Shown here: positions 21,253 to 31,639 of the stretch, in pieces | Position numbering within the stretch: position 1 is the stretch's first letter | Layout: every line of letters starts with the position of its first letter | DNA from: Sorex araneus | Taxonomy: Eukaryota > Chordata > Mammalia > Eulipotyphla > Soricidae | Length of the DNA: 64,000 bases | Reading direction: 5' to 3' | Assembly: GCF_027595985.1 (NCBI RefSeq) | Contig: NC_073305.1 | Coordinates: forward strand, 150,724,423-150,788,422 | Made by a program: the position numbers and the translations under genes | Notes under the pieces: generated by a model | What the model saw: only the letters and a program-made list of their open reading frames with translations | The model's database searches: none | What the model was told of the DNA's origin: nothing

Positions 21253-22728
21253 GCCTTTCCTGCCCCGCGCGAGATTGACCCCGGAGGCAACTGAACCACT
21301 TTGGACACGAGCGGCGCCCCCAAAATGCCTCCAAACTGTGTGCTGGGAGCTTCTGGCCCAGGCGCTGCCGGCAGGGTATGCTCTTTTCTCTCTCAACTCT
21401 TTCTTTTTGAACGCAGCGAGGCTATAGCCGGTTTTTAGACTCTACAGGAAGCCCGGGATAGCCGATGGGCGGGACCCCCGGATCCGCCCTGTGCCGGCCG
21501 ACATTTAAGCACAGAGCCATGTGGGGACGCTCCTTTCCGGCCCCGCGCGAGATCGACCCCGGAGGCAACTGAACCACTTTGGACACGAGCGGCGCCCCCA
21601 AAATGCCTCCAAACTGTGTGCTGGGAGCTTCTGGCCCAGGCGCTGCCGGCGAGTGATGCAATTACCAAAAGAATTTTCCTTGGACTTCATATAGAAATCC
21701 AAAACCGCGCGGCTGCGATAGACCTAATATCTCTTGATTGTCAGCAACGTGTAGTGTAAATGTTCCTTTTTGGCAGGGCTTAACGTGGGGGGAAACTCCA
21801 AACAATAGTACTAAGTTTTTTGTTAAAGGGTAAAAGATTGTAGCGATAGAATTTTAGGCAGAATTTTCCCTGGACTTTAACGGGTCGGACTTTGGTGGGA
21901 TATCCTAACAAGAATAGTAAGTCTTTTGCTGAAATATTGAAGGCCACCAAAGTGGTAGCCATCTCTATAGACTGAACTAAGCCATATCCCCACGCCGGCT
22001 GAGAAGAAATATCCTTCTTTCTCGGGAAAAAACGCGGAGTGGCGTTAACCATAGTATGATGTCCATTAAGCTGACACGGACCTGGTGGCGTGGGAATGGG
22101 ATACAAGGGAATAAATTATTATGTACTTGGTACAGCGGGACGCTGGTGGAATCTTGAGCCGGGGCCGATACCAGCGTATTACTTTTGGTTCCAGAAACTG
22201 CTTGCAGACATTCTACCAGACTATCAACTAAGCTAGAGCCCCACGCCGGCTGATGACGAGAAATAACCATCTCTTTTGGTTTGTTTTCCCTTTGTCAGGC
22301 AGCGTGGTGATTACTAAACAGGCGTGATCTCGGTGGCGCGGGACGAGGGGGGAAAAAAATAGAAAAGTTATGTAACAAACAGCGGGACTTAATATCTCTA
22401 CATTCTCAGCAATGGAGAGCCATCAAATGCTTCCTTGACAGTGGGACTGTCTTCTCTTTTTTGGGGGGAAACCCTAGCAACAATAGTGAATTATGTGTTG
22501 AAACATGGACTGTAACCAAGATAAAGCGTAAACGAAGTGAAACTTATCACTTACAAGGGCGGGGACTGGGGGGGTGGGAGGGGGCGGGAGGTATAATGGG
22601 GTGGTTGGTGATGGAATATGGGCACGGGTGAAGGGAAGGGTGTTTGAGTACTGTATAACTGACATTATCCTGAGAACTTTGTAACCCTCCACATGGTGAT
22701 TCAATAAAATTTAAATTAAAAAAAAAAA
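21253..22728 (+). mobile_element. ELEMENT A: ORF-less retroelement, full-length copy
   Basis: The 1,476 bp insert is bounded by a perfect 16 bp TSD, AGAAATTCAGTTTTCC (21237-21252 and 22729-22744), and has an A-tail. The 5' end is GC/CpG-rich, with a 110 bp block at 21,263-21,372 repeated at 21,541-21,650 with one mismatch. The middle (about 21,650-22,540) contains further degenerate repeats: CCCCACGCCGGCTGA at 21,990 and 22,241; CAGCGGGAC twice; GAATTTTCCTTGGACTT versus GAATTTTCCCTGGACTT. It has no long ORF on either strand. The last 180 bp are an L1-type 3' UTR with a G-run tract, GGTGATTCAATAAA and poly(A). It looks like a non-autonomous element with an L1-like promoter array and L1-recognised 3' end. 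Confidence 0.8.
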
Positions 22729-22756
22729 AGAAATTCAGTTTTCCTTAAATCATTTA

Positions 22757-23600
22757 GATTTTTTTTATTTAGTCACTAAGAAATTACAGTTTTACAGTTA
22801 TTCATGAGTCGGCTTCAGGCATACAATGTTTCAACTTGGATTCCTTCACCAGTGTCCACTTCCCTTCACCAATGACCCCAACCCTGTTTGCCTCCCTCCC
22901 ACCGGTCTGCTTCTGCTTTTTCTTAAATAAGTATTTTCACTGTGGTTTACTGTTGCTGGTAGGGTTTCAAGCACAACTTTTTACACCCTTCAGAATCACC
23001 TCCTTCTCCCAGTAGAATGTTTTTCCTCCACCATAGATGTTGCCGCCTCCCTGTCCTATGCCCCTACCACCTCAAGTGGCATGTTTCCTACTGAATACCA
23101 GTTCTCATGTTCTTTCTTCCCATTGTCTCGGGGTATTCATTATTCCCCCATTATGTTTCTTTATCCACACATACGAGAGAGATCATTCTGTGTTGGTCTC
23201 TCTCCCTCTAATTTCCCTCAGTATAATACTCTCCAAGTCCTTGCATGTGGCAGCAAATTTCATGACTCCATCTTTTCTTACAACTGAGTAATATTCCATT
23301 GTGCATATGTTCCATAGTTTCTTTATCCAGTCATCTATTCTTAGACACTTGGGTTAATTCCAGATTTCAAGTACTGTGGATAGTGCTGCAAGGAACATAG
23401 GGGTGCAAATATATTTTCTTCATTTTCTTTTGAGCCCTTTGGGCATATTTCAAGATATAGAGTTGCTGGATCACATGGAAGACTAATTCCTAATTTTTTT
23501 TAAGGAATGTGCATATTGTTTTTCATAAAGGCTAAACCTGTCAGCATTCCCACCAGTAGTGAATGAGAATCCTTTTCTCCTGGCATCCATCCTAAGAACA
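22757..23600 (-). mobile_element. L1 3' part (subfamily c), 5'-truncated
   Basis: Reading inwards: 3' end CAGGCATACAATGTTTCAAC and CCACTTCCCTTCACC, then ORF2 words TTTATCCAGTCATCTATTCT, GGACAGTGCTGCAAGG-like and CCACCAGTAGTGAATGAGAA. It interrupts the older L1, whose sequence resumes at GAAAATCTTGTCCTTTCC. Confidence 0.75.
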
Positions 23601-23737
23601 TTTTTTGAAAATCTTGTCCTTTCCTATTAAGTAGTGTTGGTACATATCTTTTGAACACATACATACATATAAAAGGCTTATTTCTGGATTTTCTATTCTA
23701 TTCCATTGGTTTATTTGTTCTTCTTTCTTGCTTTATT

Positions 23738-23852
23738 TATTTACTTATTTATTTTATTAAATAACCCTGAGATAAACAGTTACAAAGTTGTTCATGATTG
23801 GGTTTAAGTCATACAATGTTCCAACACCAGTCCCTTCAACCATATACATTTA
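23738..23852 (-). mobile_element. L1 3'-terminal fragment
   Basis: TTTATTAAATAACCCTGAGA through CAATGTTCCAACACCAGTCC is an inverted L1 3' end. It splits the old L1 between the CCATTGGTTTATTTG and AGCATATTGTTTGGATTA words. Confidence 0.75.
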
Positions 23853-23965
23853 ATCCCAGTAGCATATTGTTTGGATTATTGTAAATTACAAAGTGAATTT
23901 TGAAATCAGAAAGTGGGAGTTCCAAGGTTGTCCTTTCTTAAAGTTTTTTGGGCTATTTGGGATAA

Positions 23966-24881
23966 ACCATTTTTCATGCAGAAAGAAGTTAAATTACAAA
24001 TAAAAGTAAGATAATTATTCTATTACAGACATAATAAAATGTCCTATTTATGAATGAAAGGAAATTTGTCTTGAAGAACTAGTTCTCTGGTGTAGGAGGT
24101 GATGTGTTCTAAATAAAATACAAAGTAAAAATATGCTGATAGAAACCAATGACTAAGCAAATTTCAGAAAGCTTAAAAATTATTTCTGGCGAAAGTTAAC
24201 CAAGAATATTTCCTTTAAGAAATTTAGTTTTAACTAGAACTTTAAAAATAGGAGATCAAAATGAGGACTTCATATTTGTCTGTTAACTGATTTCTTTACC
24301 TCTATTGATACTTTGGTTTTATGTGCAATGTAGGATCTTTCCAATACACTTTTGCATTGTTAAAAGCTGCAGTCAAGTTTAAAAAAAGAAAGAAAGAAAG
24401 AAAACTCAACCGCTTAGATAACATTCAAAGCTTTCTTGTATCATGCACTTGACCAAATCTGAGGGGGGGAAACAGCATAAGTTATTCAACAGTTTTGATA
24501 TTTTTGTTTAGTTTTATTTTTAAATGTGTATTTTAAACCATCACCATAGAAGGTAAGTGTATTGGGAATAAGTACATAAAAATATGGTAACATTCCCTGG
24601 GAAAAATGGAGGCTATAGTTGGGAAAATATTTGAAATCTATAAAATATTGGTAAATAGTGCCTATATTAGTGAACTTATCTCCTGAGTCAGTAAACTGAC
24701 AATCTAAACTTTCCCCCAAAAGAACCCTGGTTATCCATACCAAAAAGTCAAGTTGATGAAACACTTTCTGACCTTTCTCCAGTCAAGATTTTTTTTTTCT
24801 TCAGAAATCAGAAGAAACAGAAAACTGAGAACTGAATCCAGACCCTGGAACCACCAGAAAAGCACTCTCCAAACCCAACTT
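23966..24881. other. Unique AT-rich DNA
   Basis: Repeat-poor, with only a short (GAAA)n near 24,385. No exon or known element is recognised. Confidence 0.5.
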
Positions 24882-24899
24882 AGAAATCTTTCATTTTCC

Positions 24900-25527
24900 A
24901 ACAGCTGCATAGTATTCCATTGAACTTTGCATATTAGTGGATCAACATGGAAAGTATCATGCTAAGTGAAGTGAGTCAGAAAGAGAGGGATAGACATAGA
25001 AAGATTGCACTCATCTGTGGAATATAAAACAACAGAGTAGGAAATTAACATTCAAGAATAGTTGTATATAATACCAGGAGATTGCCTCCATGGCTTGAAA
25101 GCTGGCCTCACATGCTGTGGGAAAGGCAGCCCAGATAGAGAAGGGAACACCATGTAAAATGTGGTTGGAGATCCCGCTCGGGAAGGGACAAGTGTGCTGA
25201 AAGTAGACTAGAGACTGAACACGATGGCCTTTCACTATCCCTATTGCAAACCACAACACCCAAAAGGAGAGAGAGAACAAAATACCCTGCCACAGAGACT
25301 GGGTGGGGTGGGGGGATGGGATTGGGGGTGGGAGGGATATTGGGTTCATTGGTGGTGGAGAATGGGCACTGGTGGAGGGATGGGTTCTCAAACATTGTAT
25401 GAAGGAAACACAAGCACGAAAATGTGTAAATCTGTAACTGTACCCTCACAGTGACTCACTAATTAAAAAATCAATAATTTTTTAAATGAATGAATAAATA
25501 AAATTAACAGTGACAATTTTTAAAGAA
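24900..25527 (+). mobile_element. L1 3' end (subfamily b), 5'-truncated
   Basis: Starts in ORF2 (AACAGCTGCATAGTATTCCA). It contains AGTGAGTCAGAAAGAGAGGG, a G-rich 3' UTR at 25,297-25,345 and a GTAACTGTACCCTCACAGTG end. The perfect 18 bp TSD AGAAATCTTTCATTTTCC lies at 24882-24899 and 25528-25545. Confidence 0.93.
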
Positions 25528-25739
25528 AGAAATCTTTCATTTTCCTTGACTAGCAGTGAATCTGCTCTGCCCTGTGGCTTCGATTAATAATGAATCAGGA
25601 ATTTGGGCATCTGCTTTTTTTCTTTGGTAGCCCCCAAATTTTTGTACGCAAAATTTCATAAGAAAATAAAAAAGATTATTTGAACACTATATATATACAT
25701 GTATATACATATATTTACTTATTTTACCTTCCTTTTAGT

Positions 25740-25935
25740 TGCTGCTATTACAATAACTGAGAGTTACACACACTTGATTGTGGTGCTCACATACTTAGTG
25801 GCAGCACTTCTTCATCCCAAACAGCAGTTGAGCAAGCACCTCAACTGCTCAAATGGAGTGATACCAGCAATCAAACTTACAATCTCGTTCCTGCAAGGCA
25901 GACACTTTACCACTGAGCTACCACTGAGCTACCCT
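25740..25935 (-). mobile_element. SINE2: tRNA-Ala-like SINE, shorter copy
   Basis: The reverse complement begins GTAGCTCAGTGGTAAAGTGT and CTGCCTTGCAGG, with a B-box-like AAGTTTGATTGC. It ends TCAGTTATTGTAATAGCAGC, comparable to the end of the 16.15 kb copy. The start is partly duplicated (GAGCTACCACTGAGCTACC). Confidence 0.6.
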
Positions 25936-26208
25936 GTCCACCCTCTACCCCCACACCTATTTGATGTTTTTAAGTGATGGCAGTTTGTCTGTAAAAAATA
26001 GTTTCACGAAGCTCTCACTCTCCCTCTCCAAAGTAGGACTTGAGTTACTTCTTTAGATTCCCTTAAGTTGAATAGGTTAACATTGAGATTCACTAGTTTG
26101 TATGTTTACCACATATTGGTAAATACTTTGTGTGATAAAAGGGAAAAAAAGTGTTTATGTCTAAGAGGCCACTATTTTCTGAGGAGCTTTCCTCATTAAC
26201 CACATGAT

Positions 26209-26615
26209 GGGGGCCAAGGAGATAGAACAGCTGGTAGGGCACTTGCCTAGCACACAGATGACCTGGGTTCAATTTCTAGCACCACACATGGTTTCCAGTC
26301 CCCCAAACACTGCCAGGAGTGATCCCTGAGCACAGAGTCATGAGTAAGCCCTGAGCATAGTACATATAAGCCTCCCCCAAAAAAATAAGAGAGAGAAGGA
26401 AGGAAGGAAGGAAGGAAGGAAGGAAGGAAGGAAGGAAGGAAGGAAGGAAGGAAGGAAGGAAGGAAGGGAGGGAGGGAGGGAGGGAGGGAGGGAGTGAAGG
26501 AGGGAGGGAAGGAGGGAAGGAGGGAGGGAAGGAGGGAAGGAGGGAGGGAAGGAGAGAGGGACGGAGGGAGGGAGGGAGGAAGGAAGGAAAGGGAGAAGGG
26601 AAAGAGAGAGAAAGA
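26209..26615 (+). mobile_element. SHORT SINE with a 220 bp expanded tail
   Basis: The SINE body at 26,209-26,390 is an old variant (GTGATCCCTGAGCACAGAGT). Its tail has become a (GGAA/GGGA)n tract. The TSD AACCACATGAT lies at 26198-26208 and 26616-26626, outside the tract, so the microsatellite arose from the SINE tail. Confidence 0.92.
26396..26610. repeat. (GGAA)n/(GGGA)n polypurine tract
   Basis: About 215 bp of nearly pure purine, changing from AAGG units to GAGGGAGG units. It is a candidate for triplex formation and for ETS-type factor binding. The Pro/Ser-rich translations on the minus strand are not genes. Confidence 0.97.
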
Positions 26616-26814
26616 AACCACATGATCTATACAAAGTGGCTTAATATGTGTTTGACTTAAGGCATACATATTCTATTCACTCAGTCACTGGGAGTAGCTG
26701 GACCAGTGACCATTTCTAGGTTTGGGGTGCTCCAAATCAGTAATGTGTGTATATGGGACATGGAACTCAGGCAGCTAAGTGCAACCAGAAAAATTAAAGT
26801 GAATAAATTGTGAG

Positions 26815-27060
26815 AATACCATTCACACTTCTGAGCACTTTCTAAATTTCAGTTCCTCTGCTAAACACTGTTTTTTCCAGTTCATCAAAGCCTCAAGAAG
26901 CCTCTTTATCCACATAGAAGTTAACATCCCCTTTCAAGTTCAGGACAAAGAAAAAAAAACTTTGAGAAGTTAGGTCATTAACCGACATAATTATATAATT
27001 TTTCAGTAGGAAAAAATCTACCAATTCCTTACTCCTGCCAACTCCAGATCCTACAAGTAA
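26815..27060 (-). mobile_element. MIR fragment
   Basis: Inverted MIR landmarks: CTGAGCACTTTCTAAATTTC, CTAAACACTG, GAAGTTAACATCCCC, then TTTGAGAAGTTAGGTCATTA. Confidence 0.6.
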
Positions 27061-27351
27061 TTTTCCCTCTTTTTAAGAAAGAGCATCCACGTGACAGAAA
27101 AATATAGATAGAAAAAACTTCCTGTGGACATATGGCACCTATGCAAATTTTACTTTTTCCTGCATATGAAAGATAAAAAGAAATAATTGATCTTATACTA
27201 GATTTGTTAACTATGGTTTGAATGCTATTACAAGTATAGTGTATAATTTTTAGTATAATTTTTTGCTTGAAAAATAAGAGTTTCCCAAGGGCATGCATCA
27301 GTGGTAATACTAAGTCTGAGTTCTTTGGCTACAAAAGTTTCATGCCTTTTT
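27061..27351. other. Unique spacer
   Basis: Nothing recognised. Confidence 0.5.
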
Positions 27352-27473
27352 TGCCCAGAGAGACAGTACAGAGGGTAAAGCCTTGCAAACAATTGACCCA
27401 GATTTAATTATCTCTCTAGGAGTGATCCCTGACCTCAGAGATAGAAGTAAACCCTGAGCAATACAGGACATGC
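27352..27473 (+). mobile_element. SHORT SINE, old, internally deleted
   Basis: CCCAGAGAGACAGTACAGAG head, a B-box remnant and a GAGTGATCCCTGACCTCAGA body. The flanks AAAAGTTTCATGCCTTT (27,334) and AAAAGTTGTATGCCTTT (27,484) look like a diverged TSD. Confidence 0.75.
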
Positions 27474-27700
27474 CAGCCACCAGAAAAGTTGTATGCCTTT
27501 ACAACTCATATTGCTTTGCATTGCAACTCCAGTATAAATTAGGTAGAACAGAATTCTTTATCCCTTCAACCCATTTGTGACTAATTTATCAAAAAAAAGT
27601 TCTTGATCACTTATTTACCATATAGAAACTCTGGTTATTTTAAGGAAAGTTAAATCTCTTGCTATATTGAAACTTATTTCAATGATCTCACTGAGTTTTT

Positions 27701-27861
27701 TGTTTAGGGGGTGTCACACCTGGCGATGCACAGGGACTACTACTTTTGGCTTTGCACTCAGGAATTGCTCAGGGGACCACATGGGATGCTGGAGATTGAA
27801 CCCAGGTCAGCCGGCAGTGTGCAAGGCAAACGCCCTACCCACTGTGCTATTGTTCCAGCCC
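27701..27861 (-). mobile_element. SHORT SINE
   Basis: Inverted, with a small deletion in the body. The TSD CTCACTGAGT(T/C)TTT lies at 27687-27700 and 27862-27875. Confidence 0.9.
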
Positions 27862-28090
27862 CTCACTGAGTCTTTTAAAATGATGCTACCCATGTCTTTG
27901 GAGCCTTGTTCTTCATGGGAAGATCCTGCGTTGCGACGTCCACAGTGGGGAATTTATGCGCTGAGGGTGCAGAAGTAGAAGATTTGTGTTTTTCTCTGGT
28001 TGCTTATTTTATTTTCTTGGATGTTGAAAGAATTTTGTCTACTTAACTTCCCTGAAATATTATTACCATTTCAATAATAAAGGTTACCTA
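27862..28090. other. Unique spacer with a few CpGs
   Basis: 27,895-27,975 is slightly CpG-bearing (CTGCGTTGCGACGTCCACAG). No element recognised. Confidence 0.45.
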
Positions 28091-28104
28091 AAAAAGAAGA
28101 AAGC

Positions 28105-28284
28105 TGGGGCTGGAGTGATAGCACAGCGGGTAGGCCGTTTGCCTTGCACGTGGCAGACCCAGGTTTGAATCCCAGCATCCCATATGGTCCCCCGAGCACC
28201 GCCAGGAGTAATTCCTGAGTGCATGAGCCAGGAGTAACCCCTGTGCATCGCTGGGTGTGACCCAAAAAAAAAAAAGAAAGAAAG
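28105..28284 (+). mobile_element. SHORT SINE, full length, young
   Basis: Near-consensus head and body. The TSD AAAAGAAGAAAGC lies at 28092-28104 and 28285-28297. Confidence 0.94.
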
Positions 28285-28351
28285 AAAAGAAGAAAGCAAA
28301 CATGGCAAGTCTTTGCATTTGCAGGACTTCAGGACTATTTCTTCTGCACGT

Positions 28352-28394
28352 GCACACACACACACACAAACACACACACACATACACACACACA
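28352..28394. repeat. (CA)n microsatellite
   Basis: About 20 CA units with two interruptions. Confidence 0.95.
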
Positions 28395-28479
28395 AGTTCT
28401 TTCTTTTGTCTCATCTGAGTTATGTTAGATTTTTTTTCCTCTTATAGAGTGAATGATAAAAGAAACAACTGCAGTGATT

Positions 28480-28660
28480 TTTATTTTTTTATCAACTTAT
28501 TTATTGCTTGTTTTTGTTTTGGAACAATACCTGGTGGTATTTGGGGCTTACTCCTGGCTCTGAGCTTGATCGTGGGTCACTCCTGGAACCCTCTAGGGTA
28601 AGACCCAGGCTGGCCTCATGAAAAGCAGCATTCTGCCCTCTGCATTATCTATCCAGCCCC
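28480..28660 (-). mobile_element. SHORT SINE, old
   Basis: Inverted body GGTATTTGGGGCTTACTCCT to ATTATCTATCCAGCCCC. Flanks ACAACTGCAGTGATTT (28,464) and ACAACTGCAATAATTT (28,661) are a diverged TSD. Confidence 0.8.
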
Positions 28661-29351
28661 ACAACTGCAATAATTTCAGAGTAAAGTAAGTACTGAATAT
28701 TAAATTTCGAAATCCCATTCGTTGGTCATTCTCTTTCAATATGTAGTTGTCAGAGGAGTAATTTTGCACTGAACACAGATATTTTTTAAAAGCTCATTAG
28801 TGGAAAAAAATAATAACTAGAACTTTCACGAAGCTGGGATGTGGCTAAGTAGCAGTATTACTTGCTATTAAATGATAAACTTTTAAGTGCATTGATATTC
28901 TTAGAATTTGAATTTTGAGATGAAACTTCCTGAGCGTTCTCTGCTTCAATAAAACTCAACATTACCTTATCTATTTTCTTTTTCCCCACAAGCTTTCCTT
29001 CCCTAATTAAGGGAAATGGTAATGTCAGCTAGATTTCATGTAGTCTAACTCTAGGTAATTATGATTCTTTGTAGCAATTACATCCCATATTTATAATGAA
29101 CAATACATTAAAAACAACAATAAGCTGGAAAATAAAACTCAGCTCATTAGGCACTGAAAACAAGTTACAGAATGAGTTAAAATATTTTTACTGAGCAATC
29201 AAAATTTTTGCTAAAATGTACAATATACTCTCAAGAATTCAAGTCCATGACTTTTAAAACTATAAATCTAGGGGTACAATTCTTTTTGCATGCAGTGAAA
29301 CCAGTTTTCCAAACACCATTTGCTAAGTCAAAGTGGATTAAAGAGCTCAAT
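28661..29351. other. Unique AT-rich DNA
   Basis: No repeat or exon signal recognised. Confidence 0.5.
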
Positions 29352-29441
29352 AAAAGCCTCACCAGGAGTGATCCCTGAGAACAGAGTCAGGAGTAAGTCC
29401 TGAACAGAGCCGGGTGTGGCCCAAGGGAAAAAAAAAAAACA
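29352..29441 (+). mobile_element. SHORT SINE, 3' fragment
   Basis: AGCCTCACCAGGAGTGATCC through CGGGTGTGGCCCAAGGGAAA and an A-tail. Confidence 0.8.
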
Positions 29442-29563
29442 GAATTCAACAACTGGCCTGAATCCACAAAATATATTGTGGAAAATACAGGCAGAACTAT
29501 TCATGATACCAATGTCATAGCTGTCTTCACTGATTGATATCACTTGCAAAAGATACAAATAGA

Positions 29564-29715
29564 GGCTGGAGAGATAGTTCAGTGGGCACACAATCAACCT
29601 GGATTTAGTCCCTAGAGTCCCCAGACACTGCAAGGAGTGACCCTGAGTAGGCTTTGAGCATAACCCAGGGTGTACCAAAAACAAATAAATAAAAGAGAGA
29701 GACAGAGAGACAGAG

Positions 29716-29766
<51 letters not shown>
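29564..29766 (+). mobile_element. SHORT SINE, deleted, with (GA)n tail
   Basis: GAGGCTGGAGAGATAGTTCA head and CCCCAGACACTGCAAGGAGT body, ending GGGTGTACCAAAAACAAAT. From 29,693 the tail is a (GA)n microsatellite, again a tail-derived simple repeat. Confidence 0.8.
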
Positions 29767-29769
<3 letters not shown>

Positions 29770-29808
29770 TAAGATTGAATGAGTAGATAAATTGTGATGC
29801 TACATTGG

Positions 29809-29930
29809 GGCTGACGAGAATATGCAGCGGGTTAGGGCACTTATCTTGCATGCAGTCTACCCAGGTTTGATCTTTAGCATCCCATGCAGTCCCCAGTGCA
29901 GCACCAGGAGTAATTCCTGAGTTTCTCTTG
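29809..29930 (+). mobile_element. SHORT SINE, 3'-truncated
   Basis: GGGGCTGACGAGAATATGCA head to GCACCAGGAGTAATTCCTGA. It lacks the last third and any A-tail. Confidence 0.8.
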
Positions 29931-30429
29931 GAACAACTGTTCTTACCACTTTTCAAATATATTAAATTAATACTCAACATATACTCTTAAATTATTGCTG
30001 GCTTCAGAGCTAAATTACATATACACAAATAATATAATAGCCATGTATTCGTACTAAACTTAAATCCTTGCAATTTCTCTGTCTTTTGGAAAAACTAAAT
30101 TAGTCTCTTCAATACAGCTACATAGTACTTTCTTGGATAGGGCCCAATACTGATCAGTGTGACACCAGAATCTAGAGTAAAGGAGGGAGCATTGTGAAAT
30201 CCTTGTGTCTCTACAAGATATAGGGGACTGAGTTAAGGACAACCTCAACTGTGACCAGACTTACAAATCCTGCTAAAGAATCAGCCTGGCTAACCGCCCC
30301 TACTACTGAAATAGCTGATAGCCTATTTTAGTTTTGCTGCATTTTGTCATTTTCCAAATAACCTTCAAAATGGACCATGTCCTACCTACTCTTACTGCCT
30401 AAATTATTTTACATGTTTAAGATTGACTT
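29931..30429. other. Unique DNA, nothing recognised
   Basis: No repeat or coding signal recognised. Confidence 0.5.
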
Positions 30430-30632
30430 TTTGCCCCAGGGAGTCGGGGTGGCAGGGCCTGGGGGTTCAGGGGGTGGCAGGGGGGAGCGGTGGTGCTCAG
30501 GGTTCACTTGTGCTCTGTGCTCAGAAATCACTTCTGGTAGGGTTCAAGGGACCATATGAAGTTCCTGGGATCCAACTTGGGTCAGCTGATGACAAGTCAA
30601 GCCTCCTTCCTGCTGAACTGTCCTTCCACCCT
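30430..30632 (-). mobile_element. SHORT SINE, decayed, with G-rich insertion
   Basis: Inverted SINE (TGCTCAGGGTTCACTTGTGC, GGACCATATGAAGTTCCTGG, GAACTGTCCTTCCACCC) with an extra G-rich stretch of about 50 bp at its tail side. Confidence 0.7.
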
Positions 30633-30981
30633 TACACACCTACATGCTTAGGGTTCTGAGACACAATTCCAGTGACATAAAAATACACTCTTTATGTATA
30701 TTTGCTTTGGACATGTCTGGGTTCAAAACAAGTTGATGGTATCAAAGATTGTTTACAAACAGTCAGAGAGATTATTGTTGTTCCCAGGTATAGGCAGTCT
30801 CCCTCACCTTGAATTAAAAAAAAAAAACTTTTAGCAATGAAAAAAATTTGAGTTTGTTCTCTCTTCTTAAATAGTTCTTACTATATAAAATTAGTTCTTT
30901 AGGCACTTAAATATTAGGATTGGAAAATAGCTTGTTTTGTAATTTTAAAGAGGCATCATGGAAATTCTGGGTAAAAGACTA
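30633..30981. other. Unique AT-rich DNA
   Basis: Nothing recognised beyond an A12 run near 30,817. Confidence 0.5.
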
Positions 30982-30998
30982 CTAAATATAGTATTCTT

Positions 30999-31180
30999 TT
31001 TTTTTTTGTTTTTTTTTGCTTTTTGGGTCACACCCAGAGATACTCAGGGGTTACTCCTGGCTCTGCACTCAGGAATTACTCCTGGCGGTGCTTGGGGGAC
31101 CATATGGGATGCTGGGGATCGAACCCGGGTCGGCCGCGTGCAAGGCAAATGCCCTACCCGCTGTGCTATTGCTCCAGCCC
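30999..31180 (-). mobile_element. SHORT SINE, near-consensus, very young
   Basis: Inverted and full length with CpGs retained (GATCGAACCCGGGTCGGCCG). The perfect 17 bp TSD CTAAATATAGTATTCTT lies at 30982-30998 and 31181-31197. It is the least decayed copy in the window. Confidence 0.96.
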
Positions 31181-31197
31181 CTAAATATAGTATTCTT

Positions 31198-31502
31198 AAA
31201 GATTAATCTGAGTATGTCTTAACCCATTAAAGTCCAACAATGTGATAATTTTTGGAATTCTGGAACTGTAGTTGTGATTTGATTGTAGTAGTTGCACTTG
31301 ATAAGCAATCATGTTAAAAGACACAAATAAGTGACATCAATAACCAACACAATCATTACACCTTTCGATTGCTTGTGAGGTAAAATTATAATCAAAAACA
31401 TGTGGAAATTTTGTTACTAATTCTGCTTTCAAAATAAAATCTATCCATTTTTATTTCACACAACAATGCTTTCAAAACCCTGCTGTTTTAGAATCACTGT
31501 TT
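31198..31502. other. Unique DNA
   Basis: Nothing recognised. Confidence 0.5.
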
Positions 31503-31630
31503 GGGGTTCAGAGATAATTCAAGGGGTTGAAGAGCATCCTTTGTATGAAGGATGCTGGGGTTCTATTCCCAGCATCTAATATAGTCCCCCAAGCACTGCC
31601 AGGAGTAGCCCCTTTGTACTGCTGAATTTG
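31503..31630 (+). mobile_element. SHORT SINE, old
   Basis: GGGTTCAGAGATAATTCAAG head, GTTCTATTCCCAGCATCTAA and CAAGCACTGCCAGGAGTAGC. Confidence 0.75.
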
Positions 31631-31639
31631 AAAGAAGCT

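Larger units (their letters stand above)
19779..23965 (-). mobile_element. Old L1 ORF2 region, split by four insertions
   Basis: Pieces at about 19,800-20,331, 20,855-21,236, 22,745-22,756, 23,601-23,737 and 23,853-23,965 read, in order, as the inverted ORF2/3' region of an ancient mammalian L1. Landmarks are GCTATTGAGAATGATGCTAT, GTCCCATGTAACTATTTTTT, CCAAGAAATCATTGCAAATC, TTTCTATTCTATTCCATTGG-like sequence and GGCTATTTGGGATAAACC. Younger elements sit between the pieces. No intact coding frame remains. Confidence 0.7.

Noticed and set aside
21253-21660. CpG-rich patch as a gene promoter or CpG island
   Set aside because: It lies within a TSD-bounded retroelement and consists of a 110 bp repeat, so it is better explained as the element's own 5' region.
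25011-25449. Minus-strand open frames of 113-126 codons
   Set aside because: They lie antisense to the L1 3' end at 24,900-25,527. The same peptides (SLHQCPFSTT) recur antisense to other L1 copies at 37.1 and 51.3 kb.
26247-26669. Long Pro/Ser-rich open frames on the minus strand (up to 140 codons)
   Set aside because: They are the translation of the (GGAA/GGGA)n tract and adjoining SINE. Several frames of the same strand are open for the same reason.
28084-28414. Open frames of 103-108 codons with [19 protein letters not shown]
   Set aside because: This peptide is the antisense translation of the SHORT SINE and recurs at nearly every plus-strand copy. It is not a gene family.
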